From positions 1,426,001 to 1,490,000 of the forward strand of contig JALUTQ010000007.1 in the NCBI GenBank assembly GCA_032718865.1: DNA of 64,000 nucleotides. The letters are read 5' to 3'. The notes under the pieces were generated by a model. The model was not told the origin of the DNA. It searched no databases and worked only from the letters and a program-made list of their open reading frames with translations. Source of the DNA: Tilletia caries. Taxonomy: Eukaryota > Basidiomycota > Exobasidiomycetes > Tilletiales > Tilletiaceae. Each line of letters starts with the position of its first letter. The first letter of the stretch is position 1. Shown in pieces: positions 1-10,013 of the stretch. The translations under genes were made by a program, and so were the position numbers.

Positions 1-83
1 GAGGCGGAGGTTGTGGTCGAGGGAGGAGAGGTTGAGCTTTGAGAAGGCGGAATCGAGCTCGGTGAACTGGTCGAGGAGATAAC
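1..83 (-). CDS. Partial gene at left edge, unknown function (3' part lies outside)
   Basis: On the minus strand a clean splice acceptor (gcgcgttgcag) at 84-93 is followed by an open frame to the window edge. The frame reads as ordinary amphipathic protein, with YLLDQFTELDSAFSKLN near its start. The family is not recognised. The next exon is outside the window and the upstream exon could not be identified. An artefactual open frame remains possible because only 27 codons are visible. Confidence 0.4.
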
Positions 84-1711
84 CTGCAACGCGCACCAGA
101 GAACGGGAGCGAGAAGAGAGGAGCGAGAGATGTAGTGGTGAGAGATCGAGAGAAAGGGAAGAGGTGCTCTGGAAGAGGCTGGGAGCCGATGGAGATATGG
201 TGGTCTCTGCGAGGCTAGTTGGGCGAGGCCGATGGAGATATGGAAGTCTCTGCGGGGCCTGCAGAGGAAGAGACCACTGGAGATATGGATGTCTCTGCGA
301 GGTCGTCTTGTGGGTGTTGCTGTAATCGGTAGGTGCGATTCAGCTAGAGAACCCTCTCATCACCATGTGCGAACACAATGGTTCGGTAGAAGAGTGTCTT
401 ACCTGTAGCTAAGGCTAAACAAATGAGAATATGCAATGACGGATCAATTCTAAGCGAGAGGGGGAAGTGGGGCGCAGCCGCTTATATACAAATGAGGCGC
501 AGGAGAGAGAGAAGCCGGTGCGGCTGGTGAAGGAAAAAGAGGAAGGAAAAGTGGGACGTTGCGTAACGATTCTGGAGCGGTGAGTGAGAAAGAGTGTTGA
601 GGCAGGAAAAGTGTTGGGAGCGATCGGGGATCGGAGCGGATCGGATCGGAAGCATAGAGAACTGAGAAGTAAGTAACTAATGGCTGCTCGCCAGCACAGG
701 AGGGTGGCAGACGGGGAGGCTGGAAAGCTGGGAGGACAGCAGACGTGGGGCAGCAGAAGGAGGGAGGGGGAAGCAGACGGGGGCAAGTAGAGGGAGAGAG
801 CGCATCAAAGGGGGGGTCAAAGAGAGAGAGAGAGAGACCGCGGGGGTTGACATCAGACGGAGTGAGGGCAGCAGACGGGGAGGGAGCAGCAGAGGGAGGG
901 TTAGCATCAGAAGGAGGGCGCAGAGGGGAGCGGCAGACCGAGGCTGGAAGTAAGTGGCGGAAGGGTCGTCCAGGTTGGTGTCGAAGTCCGCCTCGTCGTC
1001 GAGACCGAGTGCGTCTGTGGTGCGGACGTGTGGTGCGTGTGGTGGAAGAGAAGAAAATTTTCATTGTCTTGAGCTTCGCTGTGTTGTATTGGGATCGGGA
1101 GCTTTGTAAGCCCGGCTAATGACTACAAATCCAATGACGCGATGCCGCTCAGTTGAAATTGCCACATGGGAAACAGTGGATCGGGACGAAATGAACCAAA
1201 ACCCTAATTTGGAAATAAGGTTGGCGTCAAAGCTCCGGGATCGAAACTGGCCACATTCATTTCCGGTCCATTTTCGGACCATTTCCACCTTTTTATTCAT
1301 TTTTCATCCATTTCTCGTCCATTTCGTTTTCCACTGAGGATAAACTCCCCAGTCTCCACCAGCGCACCGCCATGGCAGCATTGAGCATTACATACGCTGT
1401 ACGCATCACGTATCATGCATCGTCCATCACGTCTCATCATGACCCGACGCGGTAGTCCACACTCTGGTCTGCCACGCACTCGTCCTGGTCAATCGAGCAT
1501 GCCTGGTGCGGGGGAGTACATCCCTCTCCATCGTACATACGTGTAGCAATACTGAAAAACACGAGGGTTTTGTGTCTTCAAAAAGCAACATCGTTTGGGC
1601 CAAAAAAAAAGGTATGAATTTTTTCAGATCCAGCGAAGACGCGTGGAGACCCTCGAAACCCACAAGATGGGCCGAAAACCGAGGAGTCTGGGCTGCCTCC
1701 GGAATACTAGC
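84..1711. other. Gene-free interval with GA-rich low complexity
   Basis: No frame here has convincing protein character. The stretch 690-930 is purine-rich (GGAG/GAGA runs), so long open frames on either strand are compositional. Around 1230-1330 there are pyrimidine-rich TTTTCATCCATTT repeats. Nothing else is identified. Confidence 0.6.
188..298. repeat. Three imperfect copies of a ~27 bp unit
   Basis: The motif GATGGAGATATGG followed by two variable bases and GTCTCTGCG occurs three times, near 188, 231 and 271, with the spacers also partly related. It looks like a degenerate minisatellite. It lies in a gene-free stretch. Confidence 0.6.
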
Positions 1712-1963
1712 ACGGAACAGCGACGAACAGCTGTGGTTGTTACGGGAGAAGTACTAACTATGAATAAGTACGAACAGCGGCGAACAGCGACGAACAGCTG
1801 TCGTTATTCCGGGAGAAGTACTAACTCTGAACAGCGGGCGCAATTACATGTATTCACGTGTATTCACCAGTGAATAACACCCCTCAACCTCCAGTGAGAT
1901 AACTCTGAACAGCGGGCGCAATTACATGTATTCACGTGTATTCACCGTTCACCAGTGAATACA
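1712..1963. repeat. Two nested families of direct tandem repeats left of the Harbinger element
   Basis: Unit A (GAACAGCGACGAACAGCTG, then a segment ending GGGAGAAGTACTAACT) occurs near 1717 and 1787. Unit B (TAACTCTGAACAGCGGGCGC, then ATTACATGTATTCACGTGTATTCACC) occurs near 1821 and 1900. Each B copy is followed by CACCAGTGAATA. The first copy continues into CCTCAACCTCCAGTGAG. In the second copy that continuation is interrupted by the Harbinger insertion and resumes at 7148. Confidence 0.75.
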
Positions 1964-1966
1964 TAA

Positions 1967-2002
1967 GGGCCTGTACAGCAGCAGGTGATTGTGATACGCG
2001 AT
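1967..2002 (+). repeat. Left terminal inverted repeat of the Harbinger element
   Basis: It begins GGGCCTGTACAGCAG and aligns over about 36 bp, with a few mismatches and one or two gaps, to the reverse complement of 7103-7140. A related subterminal copy (GGGCCCGTACAGCAGGCCAG) starts near 2079. Confidence 0.85.
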
Positions 2003-3623
2003 TGAAACAAAGAGAGTGCATTTGTCAGAATTTTGAGAACTACAGAAACGTGTGATTCAAACGGGCAAATCACTGAACGGGCCCGTACAGCAGGCCAGTG
2101 CTTCCTTCCCAAGACGCTGCTCGGCTCGGTCTTGCGACTGACCTTCACTACCATATCATCAGCACTTCAGCGGTGAGTAGCTCAGTCCCAGCTCCTTCTC
2201 CCTCTAGACCTGTGCTTACGACTTAGTCCTTACACACTCTTTCTTTGGCTTCTCTCTACATTCACAGCTTGGAACAGATCAGCGCTTGTCGGCTTGTCGT
2301 TCTCTGCGCGTTCGCGTCGGTTCTTTCGGTGCGTATCAGCAGCACGATCCCGAACCTATGCCATTTTTTTCCTGACCGTTGCTGACTCTCGACTTCTTCT
2401 GCTCTTACTTCTTTCTACAGCATACAGCTCTTTCCACCTTCGGACGGTCGTCGGTCGTCGCGTCGTCCGCGGTCTGCGTCTGGTGAGTAAGCCCCGTCCC
2501 ACCCTCATCTCTGTTCTTCTCTCTCTTACACCCATGAACTCTAACTCTACGATTCTCTTTCTCTACTTTATCATATGGAAACAGACCACACTGCACACAT
2601 ACAGCAATTTTCTCTCTTTGGCTGCCCCTGCCCGTGCTTCCACTGCCCGTGGCATTGTCGTCTCCCCGCGCGCTTCTACCGCCGCACCTACCGGCCGATC
2701 TTGTGACTCGTGAGTTGTTCTCATGTCATCTCGAGGCTCCTTGACTTGCAGCTCATCCTATCTCATTTCGTGGCTTGTCCCTCGTCAGTCGTCTGCAGGT
2801 TCATCATCTCGGGCTCTCGGCAGACTCGGCTCATCCGACCTCATCTCATTTCGGTTCATCATCTCGGCTCATCCCGAATCCGAATTCCGACCTCATCTCA
2901 TTTCTCAACTTGGTCCGAAATCTTATTTCACATGTCTTTGGCACGCAAGCGTCGTTCGTCCCGGCACAAAGTCGCTGTTCTGGTCGGTGTTGCCGTATCT
3001 CTGTACGCATCTGTAAGGTTTCCCAACTACAAGAGAGCAATCGACCTAGTAGATTCGGTGTTGGACAGTCCACGTGTAGTACCGCTCGTTGTATGGAGAC
3101 AGAAGTGACACGCTGCTAGAACTTTAGCCTATGTCTACTGGGTTGATCACTGATCTAGATGTTAGTAGTCCTACAGGAGGTGTGGTGTATAAAAGTAATA
3201 AAGTGTATGAGACTAATTGTTGAAACTTGATGAGACTCAGACTTCACACGTTTGACTTAACTCTGCAATGTTATGTGATTGCCAAGTTAGGTGTCAAGGT
3301 GTGTGAAAGTATAGAGCTGAGGGGACAGAAAGGGAGGAAAGGGCGAGAGGGGCGCTCCTTTTATACCTTTCAGGCTTCCCTGGTGCGCAGCAATGCGCAG
3401 CAGTGCGCAGCACACTGTGTGGTGCCACTGCGCCAGTCACTCTGTCGGCACAACCTTATTTAAGTACAGACACAGTCAAAAAGGAGTGACTTAGGAACGG
3501 GGGTAGTCGATGCTCGATAGTAAAAAGGGGGGACAGGCAGAGCGAGTGTCGATAGAGGAAAAAGGGGGAGGGCCGAAGGGGGAGAGAGAGAGAGACAGAG
3601 TGGGCAGAAAGAGAGTGAGAGAG

Positions 3624-3769
3624 GATGAAGCGGTGAATGGTGATTGCGCCCTACGGCTACCGTGCGGGTGGTGCGCGGGGGAGAGAGACAGAGATAGGGG
3701 CAAGTTAGTGAAAGAACATGAAACGGTGATTGCGGCATTGCGCCCTGCAGGTTACGTGCGGGTGGTGCA
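3624..3769. repeat. Imperfect ~95 bp tandem duplication
   Basis: Two copies of a block ending GTGCGGGTGGTGC (ends near 3677 and 3769) share GTGATTGCG and GCGCCCT just upstream. Both are preceded by GAGAGAGACAGAG. The copies differ by several substitutions and small indels. Confidence 0.55.
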
Positions 3770-3864
3770 CAGACGCTCGACGCGCGTCGCCGGAAATAGC
3801 GGCTAGTGGGTGTTGAGTGAGGAAATAAACGTGAGGCAAAAAGAATTGATAACCAAAAAAAGTC

Positions 3865-3948
3865 TCCGACAAAAGGATTCGAACACACGACCTTTTGTCG
3901 ACACAAATTTCAGTCAACCATAATACCAACTAGACTATGCAGTCATAA
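3865..3948 (-). ncRNA. tRNA-like (tRNA-derived) sequence with pol III boxes
   Basis: On minus there is an A-box-like TAGTCTAGTTGGTATTATGG and a B-box GTTCGAATCC, followed directly by a run of seven T, a normal pol III terminator. A tRNA-Phe-like GACTGAAATT sits between them. The cloverleaf is not canonical: the T-arm becomes a 10 bp hairpin (CGACAAAAGG/CCTTTTGTCG) with a long loop, the anticodon loop is too large and the acceptor stem does not close. It is more likely a tRNA-derived SINE or pseudogene than a working tRNA. Confidence 0.45.
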
Positions 3949-4221
3949 GTTGGAAACAAAACCAGTTGGTCATTATACACCACCATGCTCAAACCCACTA
4001 TTCACTAAGTGAAGGCGCAACAACAATTCAGCATTGATGCCCACACTAATATGAACATTGAGGGAGACTAATAGGATATGTGAGAAGTAGTAATCTTGTA
4101 TAACTGTAGGATATGGAAGAGTGGCTGCGAGTGATCAGCACACTCGACCATAATCCTTACAGCATCTCGTCACGTCGCGAAGCAACAAGGCCACGCCCGA
4201 AAATCACTGGGGGCAACCAAA

Positions 4222-5404
4222 GTGGCGCAATGGCTGTCAACGAGAGGAGCGACTGGACGAGAAATGTTAGGAATCAACACTCCGACCTTTCGTCACCTCG
4301 AGACGCTACTCAAACAGTCTGGAGGACTCGCCAGCCGTCGGATCATCTCCATTCGAGAGCAGATCGCAATATTTCTGTACATGAGTCGATTTGCGGCAAC
4401 CTGTCGTCAGGCCGCCGATGTGTTTGGACATAGTGCTACCTCAATGGGAATGTGAGTGACGTTTGCAGCCATAGGCGTTCGGGCTTAGTAGGGTACAAAA
4501 CAATTGATTCTTTCAGTCTTTGTCATTTCTAGTGCGTTCAAGGCTGTTCTGCGGGCCTTGTTAGCCCCGGAGGTGTATTCCGAGCATGTGCGTCTACCCT
4601 CCAGGTCCGCGCCCGTTCCCGACCGCATCGCCAAGGATCCTTCTCTGTTTCCTTTCTTCAAGGATGTCGTAGGTGCGGTCGACGGCTCTCACGTTCCAGC
4701 CCATGTTCCAACGCCCATCCGCGATCGCTTTTGGAACCGGAAAGGCCACACCTCGTTCAACGTGCTGGCGGTCTGTGATTTCGACATGTGTTTCAGCTAC
4801 ATACCAAGTGGCTGGGAGGGCAGCGCTTCTGATAGTATGCTGTGGTACAGAGCGTTGGAGTCAGGATTAAAGCTGGGAGGGAAAAAGCTACTCGGAGATG
4901 CCGGATTCCCCTCCAGTCTCAACTTGTTCATTCCTTACAGGGGGGTGCGATATCATCTCAATGAGTATTCAGTCGGAGCTCGAAGGTGAGTATTTCTTCA
5001 GCTCTCTCACTGTCAGCGTCAACCCCAGATCTAGAATTGACGTTTGTTGCGCTCTCAGGCCTCGCAATTCAAAAGAACTTTACAACCGTCGTCATGCTGG
5101 AGCTCGTAACGTGATAGAGCGTACGTTTGGAGTGATTCAAGCACGATTCAGAATCCTCACCACCGGCTGTCACTTTGACACCCAAACGCAGGCAGACCTT
5201 TTTCCCGCCCTAGCCGTCGTCCACAACCTCGTACGCCGCCTCGATCCCGACAGCGACATCGACGTCAGTGAGAACGTCGTCTTCACAAACGACGCCGTCG
5301 ACGACGTCGTTCCTCCGCCAGCATCGAAGGCGGTTACAAAGAAGGCCGCCTCCGCGCGCGATCGCGTCGCGCGTCGGATGTGGAAGAAGTACGAACGGAA
5401 CTGA
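4222..5404 (+). CDS. PIF/Harbinger DDE transposase (HARBI1/DDE_Tnp_4 family), spliced
   Basis: This is the transposase that would cut and join the element at TWA targets. The N-terminal helical part includes SIREQIAIFLYMSRFAATCR. The DDE core shows GAVDGSHV (first Asp), FNVLAVCDFDMCFSYI, GWEGSASDS, LLGDAGF (second Asp) and NVIERTFGVIQARFRIL (Glu), in the order usual for Harbinger. Two introns are visible: one at about 4452-4516, and one from GTGAGTATTT (about 4987) to CTCTCAG (about 5059), after which RPRNSKELYNRRHAGARN continues. The start is unresolved: the frame is open from about 4150 but the only nearby ATG (4113) is in another frame. No internal stop was seen in the core, so it may be active. 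Confidence 0.85.
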
Positions 5405-5552
5405 ACGCAATGTAACTCTCCTTTCGATCGACACTGCAAACGTTATAGATATGTCTGAGAGCAAGTTTGATTCGCGATGGAGGGAAGGGAGAACACGATG
5501 AAAGAACACAGGAATTTGAGAGATGGAAAGACTTGAGAACAGAGCAGCGACT

Positions 5553-7101
5553 TCAAGGGTTCGTGTCCAGGACCTTTTGGAGAAAGTTGCGACGCAGCTC
5601 GGGACGGGTAGCATAGGAACGATATACAGAAGCAAGCCGAGGTTTGTCTGCCAGAGCGAGGCCGAGAAGCGCAAGCTGATCCTCGTTGAAGACGTCGCTG
5701 TCGCGCTCAAGAAGCTCGGTGAGCGCATCTCCAAGGCCTTCATCCTGGCTGCCGAGATCCTTGAGCGCGACAGCAATGTCGGCGATGGCGGAGACTGCGG
5801 AGGGACGCTTACGCTTGCGAGAGGGCGTGACCACGTCCTGGCAAGCGCAACAAATTACAAAAACAGTGATAGAATTATTATTAGATCCATGGAAGTTCAA
5901 AACTGATGGGATTGACATCTTACGATGCTGGAGCGAGCACATCGGCACTCACATTATCGTCGTCAATTTCTTCCTCATCCTCATCCTCATCCTCATCCTC
6001 GCTACCTGTCTCATCGCCCGCACCATCCGTGTCACCCCTCTTCTCCTTTCCTTTTCCGTCCCTAGCAAAAGAACCAGTCGCTGTGGACCGCGTGGCCAGA
6101 GCGTCTACCCGTTCGTAATGAACAAACGTCTTGTCTCTCCAGCGTTTGAACTTGGGTTGACGCTGTCGCCCACCGCGGTAGTCACAGCCACAGGGGAGAA
6201 GAGCATTTCAATCAGTATTCAGTACTTCATTTCTCAATGCATTACTCATGATTTCCTTTCTTTCCTTTCCTCTCTCCGATACCTCAAGGTCAACGCTCAT
6301 ACTCCAATTGCGTACGCAACATGGTATGAGTGAGAACCCGAAGGATTTAGGAGAGGGAAAGGAAAGAAAGTACGAGTAATGACAAAGAGGACTCAGAATT
6401 GACTGAGTAGACGAGGGTTGTGGCTCACCTTGACAAGTTCGTCCCACACGTCCTCCTCAGCAGTGACCCTCTTCCCCGTTTCGTCCCAGCCAAAGCCGCT
6501 CAGATTGATCAGCTCTTTGACCTCCTTCCACATCTTCTTGAGCTGTAATAAAGCACACCACAAACGACAAGATAGATTGAATTGAATGATCAGACTCCCA
6601 CGCTCCAGTTCTCATTTGATAATAACAGAGTCAAGAGGGGGATCTGCTCACAACATTGCGCCAATGAGCTTGACATTCTTTGACACCCTTGCGTCCTCCC
6701 TTGGTCCGCAAGGGGTCGAGCTCTGTTACTGCTTTCTGCCAGACCTCAGGCTGGAAGAAAGCAGACGTGAAGAAAAGAAACAAACGGTTATTGTCAATTG
6801 CGCGGGCCGCGGAGGATGATTGAAGAGGAGAAAAAGTACAGCGGCAAGGGAAGGGAAGGAAGGGAACTGCAAGAGGGCGGGGAGAGAGAGCTCTGTACTC
6901 ACTTTGAATCCCCCGCCACTCTGCTTCTTCAGTCGCTACTCGCTGCCCTTCCTCGAGCACGTCAATCAGCTTCTCGTCGTCGGCAGGCAGCCACACGCAC
7001 GCACCGCCAAGAGGCAAGACGGAATTTTCAGAATCGCATCGGGACTGCTGTACAGGCCACGTGAATCGCGATTTGTTGGTGAATCGCGATTCTATTTTCA
7101 A
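5553..7101 (-). CDS. Myb/SANT-like DNA-binding partner protein of the Harbinger element, no start codon seen
   Basis: Harbinger elements usually encode a second protein with a Myb/SANT-like domain that helps the transposase reach the ends. Here the domain is split over exons: LPADDEKLIDVLEEG and EEAEWRGIQS (7000-6905), then PEVWQKAVTELDP and GVKECQAHWRNV (about 6750-6650), then LKKMWKEVKELINLSGFGWD (about 6540-6480). A basic/acidic linker follows, with a long Asp-Glu run at 5960-6000. The conserved tail (LALADKPRLASVYRSY) ends at 5553. The frame runs upstream into the right subterminal repeat without an ATG, so the 5' end may be lost or start at a non-AUG codon. Confidence 0.72.
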
Positions 7102-7102
7102 T

Positions 7103-7140
7103 TAGTGTGTATCACAAATCACTGCCTGCTGTACAGGCCC
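7103..7140 (-). repeat. Right terminal inverted repeat of the Harbinger element
   Basis: It reads ...ATCACAAATCACTGCCTGCTGTACAGGCCC on plus, mirroring the left end. An inner copy (CTGCTGTACAGGCC) lies at about 7045-7058. The two inner copies sit 112 and 82 bp inside the ends, so the ends are duplicated in a similar way. Confidence 0.85.
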
Positions 7141-7143
7141 TAA

Positions 7144-7267
7144 CCCTCCTCAACCTCCAGTGAGGGTCAGACGCCGGCACATGTGACATGATTGACTTTT
7201 CCTGTCGAGGCAGGCTCGAGTCTCGACCTCTCCTGCAGTCTGTCCCGCTCTTTGTTGAGGGAATAAT
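7144..7267. other. Short spacer between the two DNA transposons
   Basis: It begins with CCTCAACCTCCAGTGAGG, which continues the tandem repeat found left of the Harbinger element. It therefore belongs to the pre-insertion target. No gene is seen. Confidence 0.6.
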
Positions 7268-7287
7268 AATACAGTACTCCCTGGTTA
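7268..7287 (+). repeat. Left inverted repeat of the second DNA element
   Basis: AATACAGTACTCCCTGGTTA, identical to the reverse complement of 16098-16117. Similarity stops immediately inside, so the TIR is short. Confidence 0.75.
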
Positions 7288-8078
7288 ATTTTATACCTTT
7301 TAAGCTTATAACCTGGATAATTTTATAGGATCTGGCCAGGACCGACTTGGGCCATATGTAATTATTAGGTAACTGCTTAAGCTACACTACCGGACGACCC
7401 GAGTCTTTTTGAAAGACTTCAGAAACTCCGCAGGAAGACTCAGGGACAATTAGAGCCCATATGGCTCAGGAAGGGTTTCTCAGATTTTCTACACCCTTCC
7501 GGAGGACCTCATGAGGGAAATCCTCTCAGTCACTCGGGAACACCTCTTCAGGAGTGGCACCGCGACCTCTGACGACCGGCTGCTATGCTCTTCCAATCTC
7601 AGGCTCTCAGGCCTCAGGCGTTCAGAAAAATCAGTATGCAGGCATACAACCTGTAGATAGGATTGCGTGGGCCATGGCTGCGAGTTGCAAGTTGGACTAG
7701 GGAGAATGTGGGGCGTCATTGGAATTCGAGCGGGACTGTAGCCTGTGAGTGTAGAAATTCAAAATAAGGGAAGAGGCGATGACAGCGTTAGTGATTAGTC
7801 ATACAGCAAACTCAGAGCAGTCGTCACGGGATGTAAGATCAGAAAGGAGCAGAGATTGGTAGTGGTGGGCGGTCCGCGGTGAGCTGGTACCTGATGGCGA
7901 TGGCAGAAGGCAGAAAGGGGAAAGGAGAGAAAGGGAGGAAAGCGCAAAACAGAGGAACTGCTGACTGGTCACTGGAGACTGGGAGGAGAAGGATCATGGA
8001 AAATTCGAGCAGGAGGAGGGGAACTGGAAAACCAGGCGCAAAGCAACGAAAGGACACGAGCTAACTCACACGGTACAA

Positions 8079-9848
8079 TCAGTTCTGTTCGTCCCGAAGT
8101 GCGTTCTTGATTGCCTTTTCGTGGGCATTGACTTCCTGTAGATCGCTGTCTCGGAAAGTACCGAACCGCTTCTTGTCCGATTCGAAGATCTTGTGAATGG
8201 TTCTATGACAATTGAAAGTACAACGTCAAACAAAATCCATGACTTCAGAACATGACGCCAAACTCACGTCTTTACAGCATTCGGCTCGTTGCGTTGCTGA
8301 GTCCACAAGAGCTTGAGGGAATCGTCGACATCATTCCACAACGCTTCATTCGTCTTGCCATTAGTCAATCGCCCCTTGATCTTGTTAACCAGGTAGCGCT
8401 GCCTCGTAAATCACACAGAACTGTTCAGCTATGCCTTTGCAGATGATCAAGGATGGAACAGAACGCATGACTTACCAGCAAAGCGAGTCGCACGATTCGT
8501 TCTTTCGTGATGCGGACTCCGTAGGACTTCGTGCAAGTCCGGAAGAGCTTTAGGAGAGTCTGCTTTGCACCTCCATTCTCTCCGAGAGACTTCCAGATCT
8601 GTGGACAGTGGAATCAATACGATCAATGTCATCGATTGGCTGACAGAACAAGACAGCAGCAGCCAGCATTACTCACGTAATCTCGAGCGTGGCATCGGAA
8701 GTTGCTGAGCTTCTCCTTGATCTTCGACCAGATCTGCTCTCGCTTCACGACAATGTCGTCTCCTTCGATGATCTCCTTGCAATTCTTGCCGATGAGCAGA
8801 GGATTTTGGGTGATCAGACGCTATGGGGGAACGGGTCACCTGCCATTGGTCAATCTGTAAACGAGAGCAAGACAAAGAAGGGATATGTGATTTGACCTAC
8901 CTGGAGCGCGGGAAAGAGACAGCCATGGATACCGTATGAGTCGACGTTGTTGCTGTAGAATACTTGTGCAGTGAGGTTGGTGAGGTTTTTCTGTAGAGAA
9001 AGAATAAGGACGGAAGAACCAAATAAATGCGGGCAAAAGAGGAATTCGCGAGCATTTGTTCTTACCGTCTCTCCTGGACCCAGCCGAGCTCCACGCATCT
9101 CCCTGATGAGCTCCTTCAGCTCATTGATCTGGGCCAGTGCAGCATCAAGCTTCTCTTCCACTTGAGCTTCCCTGTTTGCGACCTTGAACACTTCTTGCGA
9201 CAGGGTGAGGTTGACGTCGTAAAGTTTCTGACCAACGCCGATGCTGAAGATTGCCCATCGCGGGGGCTGAGAAAGCAACGAAGAGGGTGTGATGCTCAGT
9301 GGCGAACGATCATATGAAACAGTAAGACACGTCACAGCGGTAGAAGTATGACAAAAGGAACTCACCATAATGAGCTTCCCATCTTTGATCTCGCACGTAA
9401 GCAGCAAGTCGCGGACACCTTCGTTATCCAGATTGTAGACCCGTCGGCACTCTATAATTGCGGGCACGGGGATGAGTTCGTCGGGAATGGGACGTGAGTC
9501 GTCCCAGTATTCCTCGAGATGGAGATCAAGCGCAGTTCCTGTGGGCTTTCGAATGCCTTGCACTCGTTCTCGCTTGTTCACGGCCGGTTCTTGTCGCCCG
9601 TCGTCGGCGTTGTCATCGTCAATGTCTGCGAAGATGTCACGGCGTCGCTTCCGAGAAGGTGGGCCCACAGCTTCCTTGTCTCCTTCATCGTCCATATCGT
9701 CGTCGGACACTGCATCGCCAGCGGGCCTGTTGACCTCAGCATTCAGAATATCATCGATATCGGAGCCAGCGAGACCGAGCCCAAAGTCCTCGGGCTCCTC
9801 GAAGTCATCGTTGTCGTCGAAGGCGTTGAAGTTGTCGACAGCTGGCAT
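8079..9848 (-). CDS. Accessory protein of the second element; acidic N-terminus, NLS and coiled coil; unknown function
   Basis: The start ATG at 9848 opens an acidic region (NAFDDNDDFEEPEDFG) followed by a nuclear-type basic cluster (PSRKRRRDIFAD). The middle is a coiled coil (VEEKLDAALAQINELKELI). The C-terminal half, spread over five or six exons, has YGIHGCLFPALQ, KIKEKLSNFRCHARDYIWK and LLRYLVNKIKGRL, and ends at the TGA at 8079. Introns of 55-110 bp separate the exons. It is divergent from the transposase, 165 bp apart and inside the same inverted repeats, so it is probably a DNA-binding or regulatory partner, as TnpA is for TnpD in CACTA elements. The family is not recognised. Confidence 0.65.
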
Positions 9849-10013
9849 CTTGTGTTCGTCTTGTGTACTGATGCGTGATGCCTGATGGGTGGAGACGTGG
9901 TGGTGAAAGAGTGGGATTGATCGTCGAGTGTCATCTGCTCCCAAAAAAAAAAGATTGCGAAATTCAGAGGCTTCCACACGCACCCACGACACGCACCTGA
10001 AGCATTTCTCAAC
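9849..10013. promoter_or_regulatory. Divergent promoter between the two genes of the second element
   Basis: Only 165 bp separate the two start codons. No TATA box is evident. It must serve both genes if they are transcribed. Confidence 0.45.

Larger units (their letters stand above)
2100..4110. other. Non-coding left arm of the Harbinger element
   Basis: No transposon protein is recognised here. Between 2170 and 2720 several GTGAGT and CAG sites alternate, as in a spliced leader. A 58-codon frame with a short hydrophobic stretch (VAVLVGVAVSLYASV) lies at 2932-3108. It could be a small protein but nothing supports it beyond the open frame. The region 3480-3830 is purine-rich. Confidence 0.45.
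1967..7140. mobile_element. PIF/Harbinger DNA transposon, 5174 bp, with TIRs and TAA target-site duplication
   Basis: The element starts GGGCCTGTACAGCAG at 1967 and ends CTGCTGTACAGGCCC at 7140. It is flanked on both sides by TAA (1964-1966 and 7141-7143), matching the 3 bp TAA/TTA duplication known for PIF/Harbinger. It carries the two genes expected of the superfamily: a DDE transposase on plus (4222-5404) and a Myb/SANT-like protein on minus (5553-7101). Internal copies of the terminal motif lie at about 2079 and 7045. The transposase looks intact, but the partner gene lacks a visible start codon, so autonomy is uncertain. Confidence 0.88.

Noticed and set aside
415..1119. Long open frames on both strands in the GA-rich left flank
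   Set aside because: Translations are low-complexity Ser/Pro or Gly/Arg strings caused by purine-rich composition, and frames overlap on opposite strands.
3460..3906. 148-codon minus-strand frame in the Harbinger left arm
   Set aside because: Leu/Ser/Pro-rich translation of a purine-rich strand; overlaps the tRNA-like sequence and has no domain.
3865..3948. A functional tRNA-Phe(GAA)
   Set aside because: Acceptor stem does not pair, T-stem is replaced by a 10 bp hairpin and the anticodon loop is too large.
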